From NCBI RefSeq assembly GCF_019977655.1, contig NZ_AP024849.1, positions 629,001-693,000 of the forward strand: a DNA stretch of 64,000 nucleotides, read 5' to 3'. Positions 35,556 through 44,529 of the stretch are shown here, piece after piece. This DNA is from Clostridium gelidum. Its GTDB lineage: Bacteria; Bacillota; Clostridia; Clostridiales; Clostridiaceae. The notes under the pieces were generated by a model, which worked only from the letters and a program-made list of their open reading frames with translations, was not told the origin of the DNA and searched no databases. The translations under genes were made by a program, and so were the position numbers. Every line of letters starts with the position of its first letter. Position 1 is the first letter of the stretch.

Positions 35556-36572
35556 ATGGTGGATGTATGCAAAGTAACTCAAGAGGAATTAAAGTATGCA
35601 TATGATAAAATAGATTATTGGTATAAAAAAAATATTAAATTTTTAACAATAATTACAGTTCCATTTAATACACCTTGTATTTTTTCTAATATAATAAGCA
35701 ATGTCGCTCAAAATAATGGGAAAGTACTATATGTTTGGGGAAAAGATGCAGAGAACAGAGAATTAATTAATATAATAAGAGAAATTAATTTGAATATAAC
35801 TTACTCACATATTGAAAAAGGATTTTCAACTACTAATTTGGTATTCACACATCACGATAATTTAACAAAAATTGAGGGGCAATATGATTTGGTTATTTTT
35901 GATGATATAACATATTTTTCAAATTCAAGTAGTGTAAATGTAAGAGATGGATTAGAGATTTGTGCCAATTTAGGAGAAAGAGTTTTATTATATAGCATAG
36001 AAAAAATGGCATTAGTTGGTGAAAAGTTTGAACTTGCAGCATACAACTATAAAAAACCATTTGTAGAGCCTAGGATATTAACAACTAGAATAGATTTAAA
36101 TATAGATATTCCATACACTCTTTATGATTATCTCAAATGGTTCAAAGAAAATAATCATAAAGTAGCAATCTATGTACCTAATAAAGAAAAACTTAATATA
36201 GTTTATGATTATTTTACTAACAAGTTAAAGCTTTCAGAAGTTAAAATAATAAAAGTTTCAAAAAGTGATGAAATAAAAAGATGCGAAAGAGTATCGAAAT
36301 ATAAAGATAAGGCAATATTTATAATAACTAATAAAATAGAGGAGTTACTTGAATATTGCTATATCGATGATAGCATAATAATGTTTTCTGATAATGAAAG
36401 ATATAATTACAAAAAGATTTTATATGTATGTGGTCAAATAAGAAATATAAACGCAAGCTTACCAGAAGTACTTTTAGTATCAAATTATATATCAGAAGAT
36501 ATGGATAAGGCAAAAAATATGGCAAGAGATTTCAATAAAAGAGTATGGGAAAAACGATTAAGAGAATTATAA
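35556..36572 (+). CDS. ComFA-like protein lacking a P-loop
   Basis: The gene sits where comFA is expected, directly before and overlapping comFC by 28 bases. The layout is that of a two-lobe helicase. However, the segment that should hold the P-loop reads LTIITVPFNTPCIFSNII, with no GKT. A Walker-B-like strand is present (YDLVIFDDITYF), and the second half begins like a helicase C domain (YDYLKWFKENNHKVAIYVPN). The Cys cluster of true ComFA is missing. I infer a degenerate relative that no longer hydrolyses ATP; it could also be unrelated. 338 residues; AAAGGAG precedes the ATG. Confidence 0.6.
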   Translation: MVDVCKVTQEELKYAYDKIDYWYKKNIKFLTIITVPFNTPCIFSNIISNVAQNNGKVLYVWGKDAENRELINIIREINLNITYSHIEKGFSTTNLVFTHHDNLTKIEGQYDLVIFDDITYFSNSSSVNVRDGLEICANLGERVLLYSIEKMALVGEKFELAAYNYKKPFVEPRILTTRIDLNIDIPYTLYDYLKWFKENNHKVAIYVPNKEKLNIVYDYFTNKLKLSEVKIIKVSKSDEIKRCERVSKYKDKAIFIITNKIEELLEYCYIDDSIIMFSDNERYNYKKILYVCGQIRNINASLPEVLLVSNYISEDMDKAKNMARDFNKRVWEKRLREL

Positions 36573-37201
36573 GTACGTTATGGGAAGGGCTAATTGAAGT
36601 ATTATATCCAAGAGAAAATTATTGTATTATTTGTAAAGACGATGATTGTTTTGGACTATGTAATACTTGCAGAAAAAGTATTAAAGTTATAAATGAAGTA
36701 TATCAAGATGAAGTAATAAGTTACGGATACTATGGCGGAGTATTAAAAGATTTAATACTAAAATTTAAATATAAAAATAATTTTACAGCAGGAGATATAT
36801 TAGCGGGATTTTTAGAAGAGTATATAAGTAAAAATATTAGGTATGAAGAATACATAATAACATATATACCGTTATCAAAAAAATCGAAAAAAAACAGGGG
36901 CTTTAATCAGTGCGAATATATTGCAAAAAAGATATCTAGAGATTTATCAATTGAAGTTTTAGACGTATTGGTTAAACAAAAAGAAACTAAGGAACAAAAG
37001 AAATTAAAAAGAGATGAAAGGTATGAAAATATAAAAGATGCATTCTCTATAAAAAAAGGAATTAAAGTAAAAAAATACAAAATTATATTGATAGATGATG
37101 TAACAACTACAGGTGCAACAATTCATGAAGCATATAAATTATTAAAAAAATTTGAAGTAAAAGACATAAAACTCTTGACCTTAGCGAAAAGTCATATATA
37201 A
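36545..37201 (+). CDS. comFC: ComFC-like phosphoribosyltransferase-fold protein
   Basis: ComFC is needed for uptake of single-stranded DNA in competent bacteria; many non-competent firmicutes keep it. The N-terminus has a zinc finger (CIICKDDDCFGLCNTC). The type I PRTase domain carries the PRPP loop IILIDDVTTTGATI and RGFNQCEYIAKKI. It has 218 residues. Its start lies inside the preceding gene, so translation is coupled. The structured RNA begins right after its stop. Confidence 0.9.
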   Translation: MGKTIKRIISTLWEGLIEVLYPRENYCIICKDDDCFGLCNTCRKSIKVINEVYQDEVISYGYYGGVLKDLILKFKYKNNFTAGDILAGFLEEYISKNIRYEEYIITYIPLSKKSKKNRGFNQCEYIAKKISRDLSIEVLDVLVKQKETKEQKKLKRDERYENIKDAFSIKKGIKVKKYKIILIDDVTTTGATIHEAYKLLKKFEVKDIKLLTLAKSHI

Positions 37202-37208
37202 TATTAAT

Positions 37209-37418
37209 GTAAAGCTAGGTTTGTGGTTGAAAGTCGAAGCCAGTCGCAGGCGAAACGATCCACGTAATTTAGACAAAATGTCTAAGGAGCATGGTGCGGT
37301 ATAGAAGTAAGTCCTGCCAGTAGATAGTACTGAGAGGGTTAGTAGTGAGGGTTAATTTCTATTAGCAAAAGCTCCAGCAGGCGAGTGTGGGGTCAAAAAC
37401 CAGGTCAACTAGCTTTAC
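37209..37418 (+). ncRNA. raiA-motif structured RNA (probable)
   Basis: A perfect 10-bp helix, GTAAAGCTAG (37209-37218) with CTAGCTTTAC (37409-37418), closes a 210-nt segment with much better base composition than its surroundings. It contains GTCGAAGCCAGTCGCAGGCG, GGAGCATGGTGCGG and GCTCCAGCAGGCGAGTGTGG. It has no coding frame. It lies directly upstream of the hibernation factor gene hpf/raiA, where the raiA RNA motif of Firmicutes is found. It has its own terminator, and hpf has its own promoter, so this is a free-standing RNA, not a cis leader. RaiA RNAs have been linked to sporulation and aggregation in clostridia, as I recall. The family call rests on position and structure. Confidence 0.8.
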
Positions 37419-37467
37419 TGTTTATATAAGCTATTAGAAACATATAAAAATAATAGTTTGAAGTTTA

Positions 37468-37500
37468 TCTAATCCGCAATTGCAAGGATTAGATATTTTT
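37468..37500 (+). terminator. Terminator of the raiA-type RNA
   Basis: TCTAATCC / GGATTAGA around GCAATTGCAA, followed by TATTTTTTTG. It separates the RNA from the hpf transcript. A second inverted repeat, GATAATTATCAG / CTGATAATTATC, follows at about 37505-37534. Confidence 0.9.
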
Positions 37501-37534
37501 TTGCGATAATTATCAGAATTTACTGATAATTATC

Positions 37535-37563
37535 TTGTTAAAGTTGTAATAAAGTGATAGAAT
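37535..37563 (+). promoter_or_regulatory. Promoter of hpf
   Basis: TTGTTA and TAGAAT separated by exactly 17 bases, 61 bases before the hpf ATG and after the RNA terminator. Confidence 0.75.
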
Positions 37564-37623
37564 AATATTAACTTAAACATATAAAATTAAAAAACTTTTT
37601 CATGTAGAGAGGGGCTGGCATTA

Positions 37624-38157
37624 ATGAAAGTAACAGTTATAGCAAAAAATATGGAATTAACAGATGCACTAAAGGAAATAGTGCAAAAAAAGATAAGTAA
37701 ATTGGAAAAGTATTTTGAATCAAAGGTAGAAGCAAAAGCTACATTGACTGTACAAAAAAATAGACAAATAATTGAAGTTACTATTCCATTTAATGGAGTT
37801 ATATTAAGAGGTGAAGAAGCAACTTCAGATATGTATAAGTCATTAGATTTAGTTGGAGATAAGTTAGAAAGACAAATTAGAAAGCAAAAAACCAGATTAT
37901 CAAGAAAACATGGTGGATCATTAAGATTTGGTGAAATAAATAATATAGACCTTAAATTAGAAAAAGAAGATGAAGGCAAACTAGTTAGAGTAAAGAAATT
38001 TGGAGTTAAACCAATGAATTCTGAAGAAGCAATTCTTCAAATGGATTTATTAGGACATAATTTCTTTGTATATCAAGACGCAGATAGTGATAAAGTAAAT
38101 GTAATTTATAAAAGAAAAGATGGAGATTATGGTTTGTTAGAACCTGAATTTATATAA
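37624..38157 (+). CDS. hpf: Ribosome hibernation promoting factor, long form
   Basis: Long HPF (also called RaiA) dimerises 70S ribosomes into inactive 100S particles in stationary phase. The 177 residues comprise the N-terminal ribosome-binding domain (KVTVIAKNMELTDALKEIVQ) and the C-terminal dimerisation domain (FGVKPMNSEEAILQMDLLGH, then FFVYQDADSDKVNVIYKRKD). GAGAGGGGC precedes the ATG. Own promoter and terminator. Confidence 0.96.
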   Translation: MKVTVIAKNMELTDALKEIVQKKISKLEKYFESKVEAKATLTVQKNRQIIEVTIPFNGVILRGEEATSDMYKSLDLVGDKLERQIRKQKTRLSRKHGGSLRFGEINNIDLKLEKEDEGKLVRVKKFGVKPMNSEEAILQMDLLGHNFFVYQDADSDKVNVIYKRKDGDYGLLEPEFI

Positions 38158-38169
38158 TAAGTTAAAAAC

Positions 38170-38222
38170 AACTGTCCAATATGCATGTTTAACTTGCATA
38201 TTTGGACAGTTATTTTTTTTAA
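38170..38222 (+). terminator. Terminator of hpf
   Basis: AACTGTCCAA.ATGCA / TGCAT..TTGGACAGTT followed by ATTTTTTTT. Confidence 0.95.
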
Positions 38223-38382
38223 TATACTCAACTAAAAAATATTATTTTAAACTAAAAGCAAGATTATAGTATGTTTTAGCTTAAAATTGGCAAGTATTAT
38301 TAATAATTTATGATTAATATATTAATAAATAGTTAAATTTAGATGTTTTATATAGGATTTAATACAAAAATCATGAGTTTTA

Positions 38383-38412
38383 TTGAAAAATGCATAGTTA
38401 AAATGATATAAT
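38383..38412 (+). promoter_or_regulatory. Candidate promoter of secA
   Basis: TTGAAA and TATAAT with an 18-base spacer, 90 bases before the secA ATG. The remaining 38223-38502 gap is AT-rich, and I see no gene in it. Confidence 0.5.
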
Positions 38413-38502
38413 TATAAAATACGTGATTTATGAAACAAATTATAAATCAAAACGATGTATTAGAAATTAATAAGAAATATAGAATTTCGAAAGGATGACA
38501 TT

Positions 38503-41052
38503 ATGGGACTATTAAATGCCGTATTTGGAACATATAGTGAAAGAGAAGTAAAAAGACTTAATCCTACAATACAAAAAATAAATGATTTAGAAGAAGGGTT
38601 GCAAAAACTATCAGATGAAGAGTTGAAAGCAAAAACTTCTGAATTCAGAGAAAGATTAAATAATGGAGAGACATTAGAAGATATTTTACCAGAAGCATTT
38701 GCTGTTGTAAGAGAAGGATCAGTAAGAGTATTTGAGAAGAGACATTTTGATGAACAACTTATGGGTGGAATGATACTTCACCAAGGTAGAATTTCGGAAA
38801 TGAAAACAGGTGAAGGTAAGACTCTTGTTGCAACTCTGCCAGCTTACTTAAATGGATTAACTGAAAATGGGGTTCATATTGTAACTGTAAATGATTATCT
38901 TGCTAAAACACAATCAGAAGAAATGGGTGAATTATATGGTTTCTTAGGATTGACTACAGGAGTAATAATTCACGACCTAAATAATGACCAAAGAAGAGAA
39001 GCTTATGCAGCTGATATTACTTATGGAACTAATAATGAATTTGGGTTTGACTACTTAAGAGATAACATGGTTGTTTACAAAGAAGAAAGAGTTCAAAGAG
39101 GACTAAACTTTGCTATAGTTGATGAAGTTGACTCGATTTTAATTGATGAAGCTAGAACTCCACTTATAATTTCAGGTCAAGGAGAAAAGTCTACTGAATT
39201 TTATAAAGTTGCAGATTATTTTGCAAAGAAATTAGTTGCAGAAAAAGATTTTACAAAAGATGAAAAAGCTAATGCAGTAATGTTAACTGATGAGGGTGTT
39301 AGAAAAGCAGAAGTAACATTTAAAATAGAAAACTATGCTGATGCTGAAAATATAGAATTACAACATTACTTAACTCAAGCGTTAAAAGCAAACTTTGCCA
39401 TGAGAAGAGATAAAGATTACATGGTTAAAGATGGAGAAGTAATAATTGTTGATGAATTTACAGGAAGACTTATGGAAGGTAGAAGATATTCAGATGGTCT
39501 TCACCAAGCAATAGAAGCAAAAGAAAATGTTAAGATTGCAAGAGAATCTAAAACACTTGCAACTATTACATTCCAAAATTACTTCAGAATGTTTGAAAAA
39601 TTAGCAGGTATGACTGGTACAGCATTAACAGAAGAAAATGAATTTAGAGAAATTTATGGATTAGATGTTATTGTTATTCCAACACACAGACCAGTAGCTA
39701 GAATAGACAACCCAGATTTAGTTTTTAGTTCTGAAATTGGAAAGTTTAAGGCTGTTGTATCAGAAATAGAAAATATACATCAAAAGGGTCAACCAGTATT
39801 AGTTGGTACAGTAAGTGTTGAAAAGTCAGAACTTCTTTCAAGTATGCTTAAGAAAAAAGGAGTACCACATCAAGTATTAAATGCTAAGTTCCATGAACAA
39901 GAAGCTGAAATAATAAGTCATGCTGGTGAGTTTGGAATGGTTACTATAGCTACTAATATGGCAGGTAGAGGTACTGATATTAAGCTTGGTGAAGGTGTAA
40001 TTGAAGTTGGTGGTCTTAAGATAATAGGTACTGAAAGACATGAATCAAGAAGAATAGATAACCAATTAAGAGGACGTTCTGGTAGACAAGGAGATCCGGG
40101 TGAATCAACATTCTTTATTTCACTAGAAGATGATTTGATGAGAATATTTGGATCAGAAAAGATTCAAGGAGTTGTTGAGAAATTAGGACTTCAAGAAGAA
40201 GAAGCAATTGAAAGTAAGATGGTTTCAAAAGCTATAGAAAATGCTCAAAAGAAGGTTGAAGGTAATAACTTTGATATAAGAAAACAATTATTAGGCTATG
40301 ATGATGTAATGAATATACAAAGAGGAGTTATTTACAAGCAAAGATCAGAAGTTCTTGAAGGGGAAGATGTAAAAGAAGAAGTATTAGCAATGTTAAAAGA
40401 AATTATAGCAGATTCTGTTAATACTCATATTACAGGTGAAACTGAAGAATATAGAGAAGAATTCTTAAATTTAATGGTATACTTACAAGACATATGTATA
40501 CCACCAAATTCAGTTGATTTACCTAGTCTTGAAAATCTTTCAAATGAAGAAATAACTGAAAGTCTTTATGAAAGTGCATGTAAATTCTATGAGCAAAAGG
40601 AAGAAGAATTTACTTCAGAAAGATTAAGAGAAATTGAAAGAGTTGTTCTTTTAAAAGCTGTTGATACTAAATGGATGACACACATAGATAATATGGATCA
40701 TTTAAAACAAGGTATTCATCTTCAGTCATTTAAGCAAATTGATCCAGTTCAAGCATACCAAATGGAAGGTAGTGAAATGTTTAATGAAATGATTGAAACA
40801 ATCAAAGAAGAGACAATTAAACTATTATTCCATGTTAGAATAGAAAGAGCACCAGAAAGAGTGAGAGTTGCACAAGAAACAGAAGCGGTTCATGTTGATA
40901 CTTCAAGTCCATCAGCAGGACCTGGAGCAAATCCAGGGCCAGGAGGTCCAAGTGTAGGACCAGTTAGAAATCTTGATAAGCATGGAAGAAATGACTTATG
41001 TCCATGTGGTAGCGGGCTGAAATTTAAGAATTGCTGTGGAAGAGAAGCTTAG
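38503..41052 (+). CDS. secA: Preprotein translocase ATPase SecA
   Basis: SecA drives protein export through SecYEG. The 849 residues show the DEAD motor with Walker A EMKTGEGKTLVA and Walker B FAIVDEVDSILIDEARTP, the preprotein-binding and helical scaffold regions, and the second RecA lobe with NMAGRGTDIKLG and GRSGRQGDPG. The C-terminal SEC-C zinc motif CPCGSGLKFKNCC binds SecB or ribosomes. A Gly/Pro-rich linker (SAGPGANPGPGGPSVGP) precedes it. AAAGGATG stands before the ATG. PrfB follows, the usual clostridial order. Confidence 0.98.
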   Translation: MGLLNAVFGTYSEREVKRLNPTIQKINDLEEGLQKLSDEELKAKTSEFRERLNNGETLEDILPEAFAVVREGSVRVFEKRHFDEQLMGGMILHQGRISEMKTGEGKTLVATLPAYLNGLTENGVHIVTVNDYLAKTQSEEMGELYGFLGLTTGVIIHDLNNDQRREAYAADITYGTNNEFGFDYLRDNMVVYKEERVQRGLNFAIVDEVDSILIDEARTPLIISGQGEKSTEFYKVADYFAKKLVAEKDFTKDEKANAVMLTDEGVRKAEVTFKIENYADAENIELQHYLTQALKANFAMRRDKDYMVKDGEVIIVDEFTGRLMEGRRYSDGLHQAIEAKENVKIARESKTLATITFQNYFRMFEKLAGMTGTALTEENEFREIYGLDVIVIPTHRPVARIDNPDLVFSSEIGKFKAVVSEIENIHQKGQPVLVGTVSVEKSELLSSMLKKKGVPHQVLNAKFHEQEAEIISHAGEFGMVTIATNMAGRGTDIKLGEGVIEVGGLKIIGTERHESRRIDNQLRGRSGRQGDPGESTFFISLEDDLMRIFGSEKIQGVVEKLGLQEEEAIESKMVSKAIENAQKKVEGNNFDIRKQLLGYDDVMNIQRGVIYKQRSEVLEGEDVKEEVLAMLKEIIADSVNTHITGETEEYREEFLNLMVYLQDICIPPNSVDLPSLENLSNEEITESLYESACKFYEQKEEEFTSERLREIERVVLLKAVDTKWMTHIDNMDHLKQGIHLQSFKQIDPVQAYQMEGSEMFNEMIETIKEETIKLLFHVRIERAPERVRVAQETEAVHVDTSSPSAGPGANPGPGGPSVGPVRNLDKHGRNDLCPCGSGLKFKNCCGREA

Positions 41053-41319
41053 TTCAGTTAATAGTTATTAATTAACAGTGAACAGTTAAGGTGAAAAACT
41101 CTATAGAGTTTTTTAAAAGAATGTATATGATATAATAAATTCCGTAGAGATTTTTTAAAAATAGTTGCTTACTATTATAAGTGACAATTTTGATTGAGAT
41201 TTTCTACGGAATTTTTGCAAAGTAGTTTTTTGAAATTATCAATTATTAATAGTAAATCAATTGATAATTAATCATTGAAAATTGATTATTATTAGTTAAT
41301 TATTAGAAAGAGGTGAAAA
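41053..41319 (+). repeat. Repeat-rich spacer between secA and prfB
   Basis: No gene is seen. It has TTAATTAACAGTGAACAGTTAAGG-like sequence of the same type as the inverted repeat before the dCMP deaminase gene. The pair ATTCCGTAGAGATTTT / AAAATCTCTACGGAAT-like (about 41140 and 41200) may form a long stem. An AT-rich run with ATTGATAATTAATCATTGA follows. Confidence 0.45.
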
Positions 41320-41323
41320 ATGG

Positions 41324-42419
41324 ATGATTATTGAGCTTGAAAAAGAATTAGTAAAGCTTCCTATTATAAAGAAATCTATAGAAGAAATGGGGGCTTCACT
41401 TTGACAGAGGAGGAATAGAACGAGAACTTCATGAATTAGAATGTCAAATGCAAGAAGCAGGTTTTTGGGATGACATAAAAAGAGCTGAAGAAGTTACGAA
41501 AAAGAGTAAAGCTATAAAAGATAAAATTGAGGGGTTTGATAAATTACAATCTCAGATTGAGGATATTGAAGTATTGAAAGAAATGATGGAAGAGGATGAC
41601 GAGGAATCTTCCGATGAAATAATACAAACAATAAGAGGAATACAAGCTCAGATTGATGATTATAATATGAAGGTACTTTTATGTGGAGAATATGATAAGA
41701 ATAACGTCATTTTAACGCTGCATGTTGGTGTTGGAGGTACTGATGCTAATGATTGGACTGAAATGCTTTTAAGAATGTACACAAGATGGTGTGAAAAACA
41801 AGGCTATAGTGTTGAGACTTTAGATTTAATTCCAGGAGATGAAGCAGGAATTAAGAGTGTTACTTTAAAGGTTACTGGAGAGTATGCATATGGATATTTA
41901 AAGGCAGAAAAAGGTATTCATAGATTGGTTAGAATTTCACCATACAATTCTAACGGCAAAAGACAAACTTCTTTTGCATCAATGGAAGTACTTCCGGAAC
42001 TTACGAAAGAGCAAGATATTAATATAAAACCTGATGATCTTAGAATAGATACTTATAGATCAGGAGGTGCTGGAGGACAACATGTTAATACAACTGATTC
42101 AGCAGTAAGAATTACACATCTTCCTACAGGGGTAGTTGTCCAATGCCAAAATGAAAGAAGCCAATTTTCGAATAAAGATACAGCTATGGAAATGCTTAAG
42201 TCCAAATTAGTTGAATTAAAGGAAAGAGCACATAAAGAAAAGATTGAAGATTTGGCTGGAGAGTTAAAAGACATGGGCTGGGGAAGTCAAATAAGATCAT
42301 ATGTATTCCATCCATATAGCATGGTTAAAGACCATAGGACAAATGTAGAAACATCAAATGTTACAGCAGTAATGGATGGTGAAATAGATATGTTTATAAA
42401 TGCTTATTTGAAGCAATAA
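41324..42419 (+). CDS. prfB: Peptide chain release factor 2 (with programmed +1 frameshift)
   Basis: RF2 reads UAA and UGA. The protein is made from two frames: 41324-41401 (MIIELEKELVKLP...MGASL) and 41403-42419 (DRGGIERELHELE onward). The shift occurs at CTT TGA C, where the ribosome slips at the UGA at 41402-41404 that RF2 itself reads, the known autoregulation of prfB. Joined, it has 364 residues, normal for RF2. GGQ is in SGGAGGQHVNTTDSAV. The stop-recognition tripeptide reads SPY (RISPYNSNGKRQTSF) instead of the usual SPF. AGAGGTG precedes the start. Confidence 0.95.
41390..41405 (+). promoter_or_regulatory. +1 programmed frameshift site in prfB
   Basis: GGGGGCTTCACTTTGAC: a Shine-Dalgarno-like GGGGG, then CTT followed by the in-frame TGA. 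The gap between GGGGG and CTT is five bases; in E. coli and B. subtilis prfB it is three. Confidence 0.9.
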
Positions 42420-42559
42420 TAGAAATTGAGTTTTGAATAGTATACTATATAAAGTAATAAATAAAGAGAGCATCCTAAAGTATAATTTTTATTTTTAGAT
42501 AAAAAATGATATCTGATCATTTACCAATAAAATTTAAAATTAAACTGGAGGTAAATAAA

Positions 42560-42652
42560 TTGTATAATATGGCCACCTTAGAGGCACAGAAATTCAGGTA
42601 TAAGTCTTTAATATTTTTGTTAATAATATTCCGTTTTACAGTACACAGATAG
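42560..42652 (+). CDS. Possible small ORF, 30 codons
   Basis: A TTG start at 42560 lies 7 bases after GGAGGT. The peptide begins MYNMATLEAQKFRYKSLI and ends in a hydrophobic stretch (FLLIIFRFTV), so it could be a small membrane peptide or the remains of a larger gene. I do not recognise it. The rest of 42420-42672 shows nothing else. Confidence 0.3.
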   Translation: MYNMATLEAQKFRYKSLIFLLIIFRFTVHR

Positions 42653-42672
42653 TAATAGAATATGTAACTAGG

Positions 42673-42725
42673 AGTCACAAAATTTGTAATGAAAAACGTT
42701 ACAGAATTTGTGACTTTAATTTTTT
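42673..42725. terminator. Bidirectional terminator
   Basis: AGTCACAAA.TTTGTAA / TTACAGAATTTGTGACT with a 9-base loop, followed by TTAATTTTTTT. It serves the convergent gene on the minus strand as well. Confidence 0.75.
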
Positions 42726-42728
42726 TAC

Positions 42729-43628
42729 TTAGTTTTTACTTGATGGAAATACATAAGTTAATATAACTCCAAAAAGAAAATTCTCAATAAGTAATTCAAA
42801 GAAATGCCCAAATCTTATAGCTGGGGGCATGAAATCATTTGGAACGACTAAAGGTATTGCTAAGGGTACGCTTAAAAGTAGCCCCATTAATATATATCTT
42901 TCAATTTCATTTTTAACGGACAAACCTTTTAGTAATATATATCCTATTAATGACCACAAGAAGCCTCTAAAGATTTGGAATACAATTAAAAAAGCATCTT
43001 GGTTAACTTGATTTAGCATATGAGTCCAAAAAGGAAGTATGTTTGTGCTTCCTGAATAAAACTGCCTTAGTGCAGGAAACTGCCAGGCAATAAAGTAACC
43101 AAAGAAAAAATAGAATACTACATATAGAAAAGATAAAAATATAAATTTCCCTATATTTTTATTTATGGAAAATAAATTTAAGGTGTATTCATTTTTTACT
43201 CGATCTGTTGTCCTATTTTTGATTTTTATTGCAAAAATACCGCTAAAAATTGCAATAATAGCACTTGTAAAAACTGTAATAAGTATCATTAGAGTTGGCA
43301 TTTGAATTGCCTTATTAAAATATAAAGTTTCAATTTGTGTCATAAAACTAAATATTCCCCAAATAAGAATCAAAATATTAATAAATAATTTTTTCCCTGA
43401 ATAATGACTTCTCTTTGTATACCAAATTACCATTATTGAATTAAAAAAACAAAGTAAAAATAAATATAACAATGATTTTAAAGAATCTGATGAATTTGAA
43501 GCAGGTTCTTTAACAAAACCAAATATGCCCATTAATAATCCTGATAATAAAGACCAAATAAGTGTAATGAATATTGTTAAGATTAGAGTATATTTAATAT
43601 TTTCTTTTATAAAAATATTTTTTAACAT
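42729..43628 (-). CDS. Polytopic membrane protein of unknown function
   Basis: I do not recognise this protein of about 299 residues. It has roughly eight hydrophobic segments: IKYTLILTIFITLIWSLLSG near the N-terminus, then LLYLFLLCFFNSIMVIW, FINILILIWGIFSF, TLMILITVFTSAIIAIFSG, IFLSFLYVVFYFFFGYF, and three more toward the C-terminus. No enzyme motif is visible. The ATG at 43628 follows GAGGTG; an upstream in-frame ATG at 43643 has no site. It stands alone. Confidence 0.7.
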   Translation of the reverse strand: MLKNIFIKENIKYTLILTIFITLIWSLLSGLLMGIFGFVKEPASNSSDSLKSLLYLFLLCFFNSIMVIWYTKRSHYSGKKLFINILILIWGIFSFMTQIETLYFNKAIQMPTLMILITVFTSAIIAIFSGIFAIKIKNRTTDRVKNEYTLNLFSINKNIGKFIFLSFLYVVFYFFFGYFIAWQFPALRQFYSGSTNILPFWTHMLNQVNQDAFLIVFQIFRGFLWSLIGYILLKGLSVKNEIERYILMGLLLSVPLAIPLVVPNDFMPPAIRFGHFFELLIENFLFGVILTYVFPSSKN

Positions 43629-43776
43629 ATTACACCTCATCAAATAATATTTTTTTGAATATCCCTTAATAAAACTATAAATTTTAATTGTATTTATTCT
43701 AAATTAAGAAGTTGGATGTTATTGTCTTGAAAGTATTTCATTAATGCTTGTCCTAAAAAGTTATTTGTGAGCTGAA

Positions 43777-44109
43777 TTAAGCAACCTTATAAAACATGTC
43801 AACTAAGGAATATACTACAGTAAGAATTAGACAAACATATAAAGATATATTTATTCCTGGCTTAAGAATTGAAATAACTCCACCAACTACTAGCGCTAAC
43901 ATTATTACTACACTAACAAATTTAAAAAACCCGGATTTATTTGTTAATAAGGTTGTAACAGAAGAGAACATTATTAAAATGAGCGTTAAAAAGTAAAATA
44001 TTTTTTTTAATTCAGCTGAATAATTCATTATTTTAAATTCATTTAAGGCAAGAAGTGCAAGTATAAATAATAATAAAAAAGAACATATTTTACTAACGTT
44101 TTTAATCAC
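43777..44109 (-). CDS. Small four-helix membrane protein
   Basis: 110 residues with four hydrophobic segments (ICSFLLLFILALLALN, IFYFLTLILIMFSSVT, FFKFVSVVIMLALVVGGVIS, ISLYVCLILTVVYSLVDMF). No known family. The start is GTG at 44109, with GGGTGGTGGG upstream on the minus strand. It lies in a group of short accessory membrane genes. Confidence 0.6.
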   Translation of the reverse strand: MIKNVSKICSFLLLFILALLALNEFKIMNYSAELKKIFYFLTLILIMFSSVTTLLTNKSGFFKFVSVVIMLALVVGGVISILKPGINISLYVCLILTVVYSLVDMFYKVA

Positions 44110-44529
44110 AAACCCACCACCCTTTGGTAAATATTTACATAATAATTATACAGTTAGATTTTTATTTCGGCAATATAAAAATTTAAGTACTATATAAGTT
44201 TCAATAATGATTTTACAATTAGGAATTCTAAAATTCTAATATTCTAAAGAATTTTAGAACTTAAGAATTTTAGAATTTGCTTATAAAATGCGGGTTAAGA
44301 GATATGTGAAAACTTTATTGCAACATATATAGTTGATAATTACTAATTCATAAGTGATTAGTAAATTATCAATATTAAATATTAAGTGAAATTCCATTTT
44401 GATTATGTTAAATCTTCATTTGAACTTTACATATTTACATCAAAAAACCTTAGAATGAAATTAATTCCTAAGTTTACATGAATATATGATAAAATGTATT
44501 GAGAACAAAATTAAGGGGGATAACTTTTT
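44110..44529. other. 420-bp intergenic region with inverted repeats
   Basis: No gene is seen. AATTCTAAAATTCT and AGAATTTTAGAA-type strings form overlapping inverted repeats at about 44220-44280. TATTGCAACATATATA at about 44317 matches the end of the MITE-like repeat near recD2. GATAATTACTAAT / ATTAGTAAATTATC (about 44334-44371) makes a hairpin. The promoter of the response regulator gene should lie near 44460-44500 (ATATATGATAAAATG). Confidence 0.5.

Noticed and set aside
41402..41404. TGA early in prfB read as a pseudogene
   Set aside because: It is the standard autoregulatory +1 frameshift site CTT TGA C, and the joined protein has normal length.
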